A stretch of DNA of 7,494 nt from Bacteroidales bacterium. GTDB lineage: Bacteria > Bacteroidota > Bacteroidia > Bacteroidales > JAADJA01. Location of the stretch: the NCBI GenBank assembly GCA_021106665.1, contig JAIOTR010000120.1:1-7494 (forward strand), given 5' to 3'. A program made the position numbers and the translations under genes. Positions 6,403-7,494 of this stretch are shown here, piece by piece (position 1 is the first letter of the stretch; each line of letters starts with the position of its first letter). The notes below the pieces were generated by a model. That model was not told the DNA's origin and did not search any database. It was given only the letters and a program-made list of their open reading frames with translations.

Positions 6403-6547
6403 GATACAAATTTAGAAAATAAACGATTTGCCTATAAAACGGTTTACACTTTTAAGTTTTTTTAAGTAATATTTAGAAAACATTAAGATAACAAAATATC
6501 AGGAATGTTTTGCTTTGCACGTACAAACTACTTTAAAGTTTTCAAAC
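6403..6547. promoter_or_regulatory. Divergent intergenic promoter region
   Basis: This 145-bp gap separates the leftward kinase operon from the rightward propeller gene. On the minus strand TAAATTTG (6407-6414) matches the Bacteroidota -7 box exactly, but it ends only four bases from the kinase ATG. If used it would give an almost leaderless mRNA, and no -33 TTG is evident. On the plus strand TACTTTAA (6529-6536) with TTTG at 6509-6512 is a weaker candidate for the propeller gene, with a 16-bp gap that is short for the consensus. Neither promoter is certain. Confidence 0.4.
6451..6477. repeat. Tandem TTTAAG-like direct repeats, candidate OmpR-type regulator site
   Basis: TTTAAGT occurs at 6451-6457 and again at 6461-6467, 10 bp apart, followed by the near-copy TTTAGA at 6472-6477, 11 bp further on. 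One-helical-turn direct repeats are how OmpR/PhoB-family regulators usually contact DNA, and this site lies about 50-75 bp upstream of the operon that encodes such a regulator. The sequence is AT-rich, so chance similarity is possible. Confidence 0.35.
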
Positions 6548-7494
6548 ATGAACAAAGCAATTTCAACATTTTTGATACTACAGTTTATAGTTCATTTGAC
6601 ATTCGGACAATGGACTTCACAAAATTCTGGTACCAACCAGGATTTCTGGGCAATAAGTATGGGCGATAACATGGTTGGTTATGCCGGTGGTGGGCCATGG
6701 CAGTTTACATCAAGTTGTGTTATTTCCAAAACAGAAGATGGGGGACAAACATGGACAGCACAAAATCCGGTAAGTTATGCCTCCTGCATTTTTGGTGTGG
6801 ATGCCTTAAATTCTGACACCGTTTATGCTGTTGGTTGCAATGCCAATTATTATTATGGGTTAATTCTTCGTTCGTTTAATGGAGGTCAAACCTGGACAAC
6901 AAAAAATATTTCAAACACTTGGGGTTTTTATTGTGTGGATTTTCCAACAGAATCTATTGGCTACACCTGCGGCTGGAACGGAAGGATCTATAAAACGGAA
7001 AATGCGGGGAATACCTGGACTTCATTGCCTTCAGGAAGTTCGCAAGTATTCAGGAGAATGTGTTTTGTGAATGAAGACCTGGGTTTCGCAGCTTGCGGAA
7101 ACGACCATGCCAGTACAAATAAAATATATAAAACAATTAATGGAAATTCATGGACATTAATCTCAAATTTTGGAGGTAGTTTTATAATTGGAGGAATGTA
7201 CTTTTTCGATGAGGATACCGGAATTGTTGCCGGGACCAATGGCTCAAAAGCAGTAATTAAAAGAACAACCGATGGTGGTTCAAACTGGGAAGATGTTTTG
7301 GAAGGTAATTATACTTATGCACTTGAATGTCTGCACTTTGATGAAAACATTGGCTGGGCAGCAGGTAAATATGGTTCCAACAATGGAATATTCAGGTCAG
7401 AAGACGGAGGCCAAACCTGGGAACTTCATTTCTCCGGTTTGACAGGCACACCATATTCAGTATTTAAACTGGATACCACCTCATATATAGCCGG
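6548..7494 (+). CDS. Secreted beta-propeller protein with Asp-box/BNR-like repeats (3' partial)
   Basis: The frame is open from the ATG at 6548-6550 to the window edge, giving 315 codons without a stop. A signal peptide (about 1-20, hydrophobic with one Lys near the start, ending LTFG before Gln-Trp) marks it as exported. Six Asp-box-like motifs recur about every 41-47 residues: TEDGGQTW (62-69), SFNGGQTW (109-116), TENAGNTW (150-157), a shortened TINGNSW (196-202), TTDGGSNW (240-247) and SEDGGQTW (284-291). Between them are strand patterns such as xGYxxG or xGWAAG. This is the BNR/Ycf48-like propeller architecture; no enzymatic residue is recognisable, so the role is unknown and may be binding or adhesion. 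In Bacteroidota such proteins often end in a T9SS sorting domain, but that end lies outside the window. It is divergent from the kinase operon and could share its control. Confidence 0.85.
   Translation, partial: MNKAISTFLILQFIVHLTFGQWTSQNSGTNQDFWAISMGDNMVGYAGGGPWQFTSSCVISKTEDGGQTWTAQNPVSYASCIFGVDALNSDTVYAVGCNANYYYGLILRSFNGGQTWTTKNISNTWGFYCVDFPTESIGYTCGWNGRIYKTENAGNTWTSLPSGSSQVFRRMCFVNEDLGFAACGNDHASTNKIYKTINGNSWTLISNFGGSFIIGGMYFFDEDTGIVAGTNGSKAVIKRTTDGGSNWEDVLEGNYTYALECLHFDENIGWAAGKYGSNNGIFRSEDGGQTWELHFSGLTGTPYSVFKLDTTSYIA

Noticed and set aside
6988..7239. 83-codon open frame on the minus strand
   Set aside because: It lies wholly opposite the propeller gene, whose repeat motifs establish the plus-strand frame; its sequence has no recognisable features.
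1..7494. CRISPR arrays, tRNA or rRNA genes, insertion-sequence ends, riboswitches
   Set aside because: I saw no regularly spaced direct repeats with spacers, no cloverleaf-like segments, no transposase or terminal inverted repeats, and no long structured leader.

Overview
The window looks like a chromosomal piece of a member of the Bacteroidota. It is AT-rich (about 31-37 % GC in the stretches I counted). Starts are preceded by A-rich leaders rather than Shine-Dalgarno motifs. There are matches to the Bacteroidota -7 promoter box TAnnTTTG, one secreted protein ends in a type IX secretion (T9SS) sorting domain, and the two-component pair resembles RprX/RprY of Bacteroides.

Layout. Bases 1-855 (+) hold the C-terminal half of a haem-copper oxidase superfamily subunit I. 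It resembles the B-type (ba3-like) oxidases but has Asp where the first CuB histidine and the active-site Tyr/Glu should be, which suggests a divergent nitric oxide reductase. A clear rho-independent terminator follows (876-910). A decayed, unidentified coding remnant lies at about 944-1117. Then come genes on the minus strand: a lone periplasmic amino-acid-binding protein (1134-1937, with its own -7 box) and, upstream of it, a secreted agmatine/peptidylarginine deiminase family enzyme with a T9SS tail (2047-3441).

Bases 3520-6402 (-) form an apparent four-gene operon, read in the order histidine kinase (6402-4897), MntA-like nucleotidyltransferase antitoxin (4856-4548), HepT-like HEPN RNase toxin (4555-4214), OmpR-family response regulator (4221-3520). 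The toxin-antitoxin pair sits between a kinase and its presumed partner regulator. Both internal junctions are 8-base start/stop overlaps, and the pair is lower in GC than its hosts.

A 145-bp divergent intergenic region (6403-6547) carries tandem TTTAAG-like repeats spaced 10-11 bp, a plausible site for the OmpR-type regulator. From 6548 to the right edge runs a secreted beta-propeller protein with six Asp-box-like repeats, cut off by the window end.

How they may work together (inference): the kinase senses an envelope signal and phosphorylates the regulator, with the toxin-antitoxin pair co-transcribed between them. The secreted deiminase and the amino-acid-binding protein could act in sequence on arginine-like compounds outside and in the periplasm. 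The respiratory subunit belongs to a separate unit that ends at the terminator.
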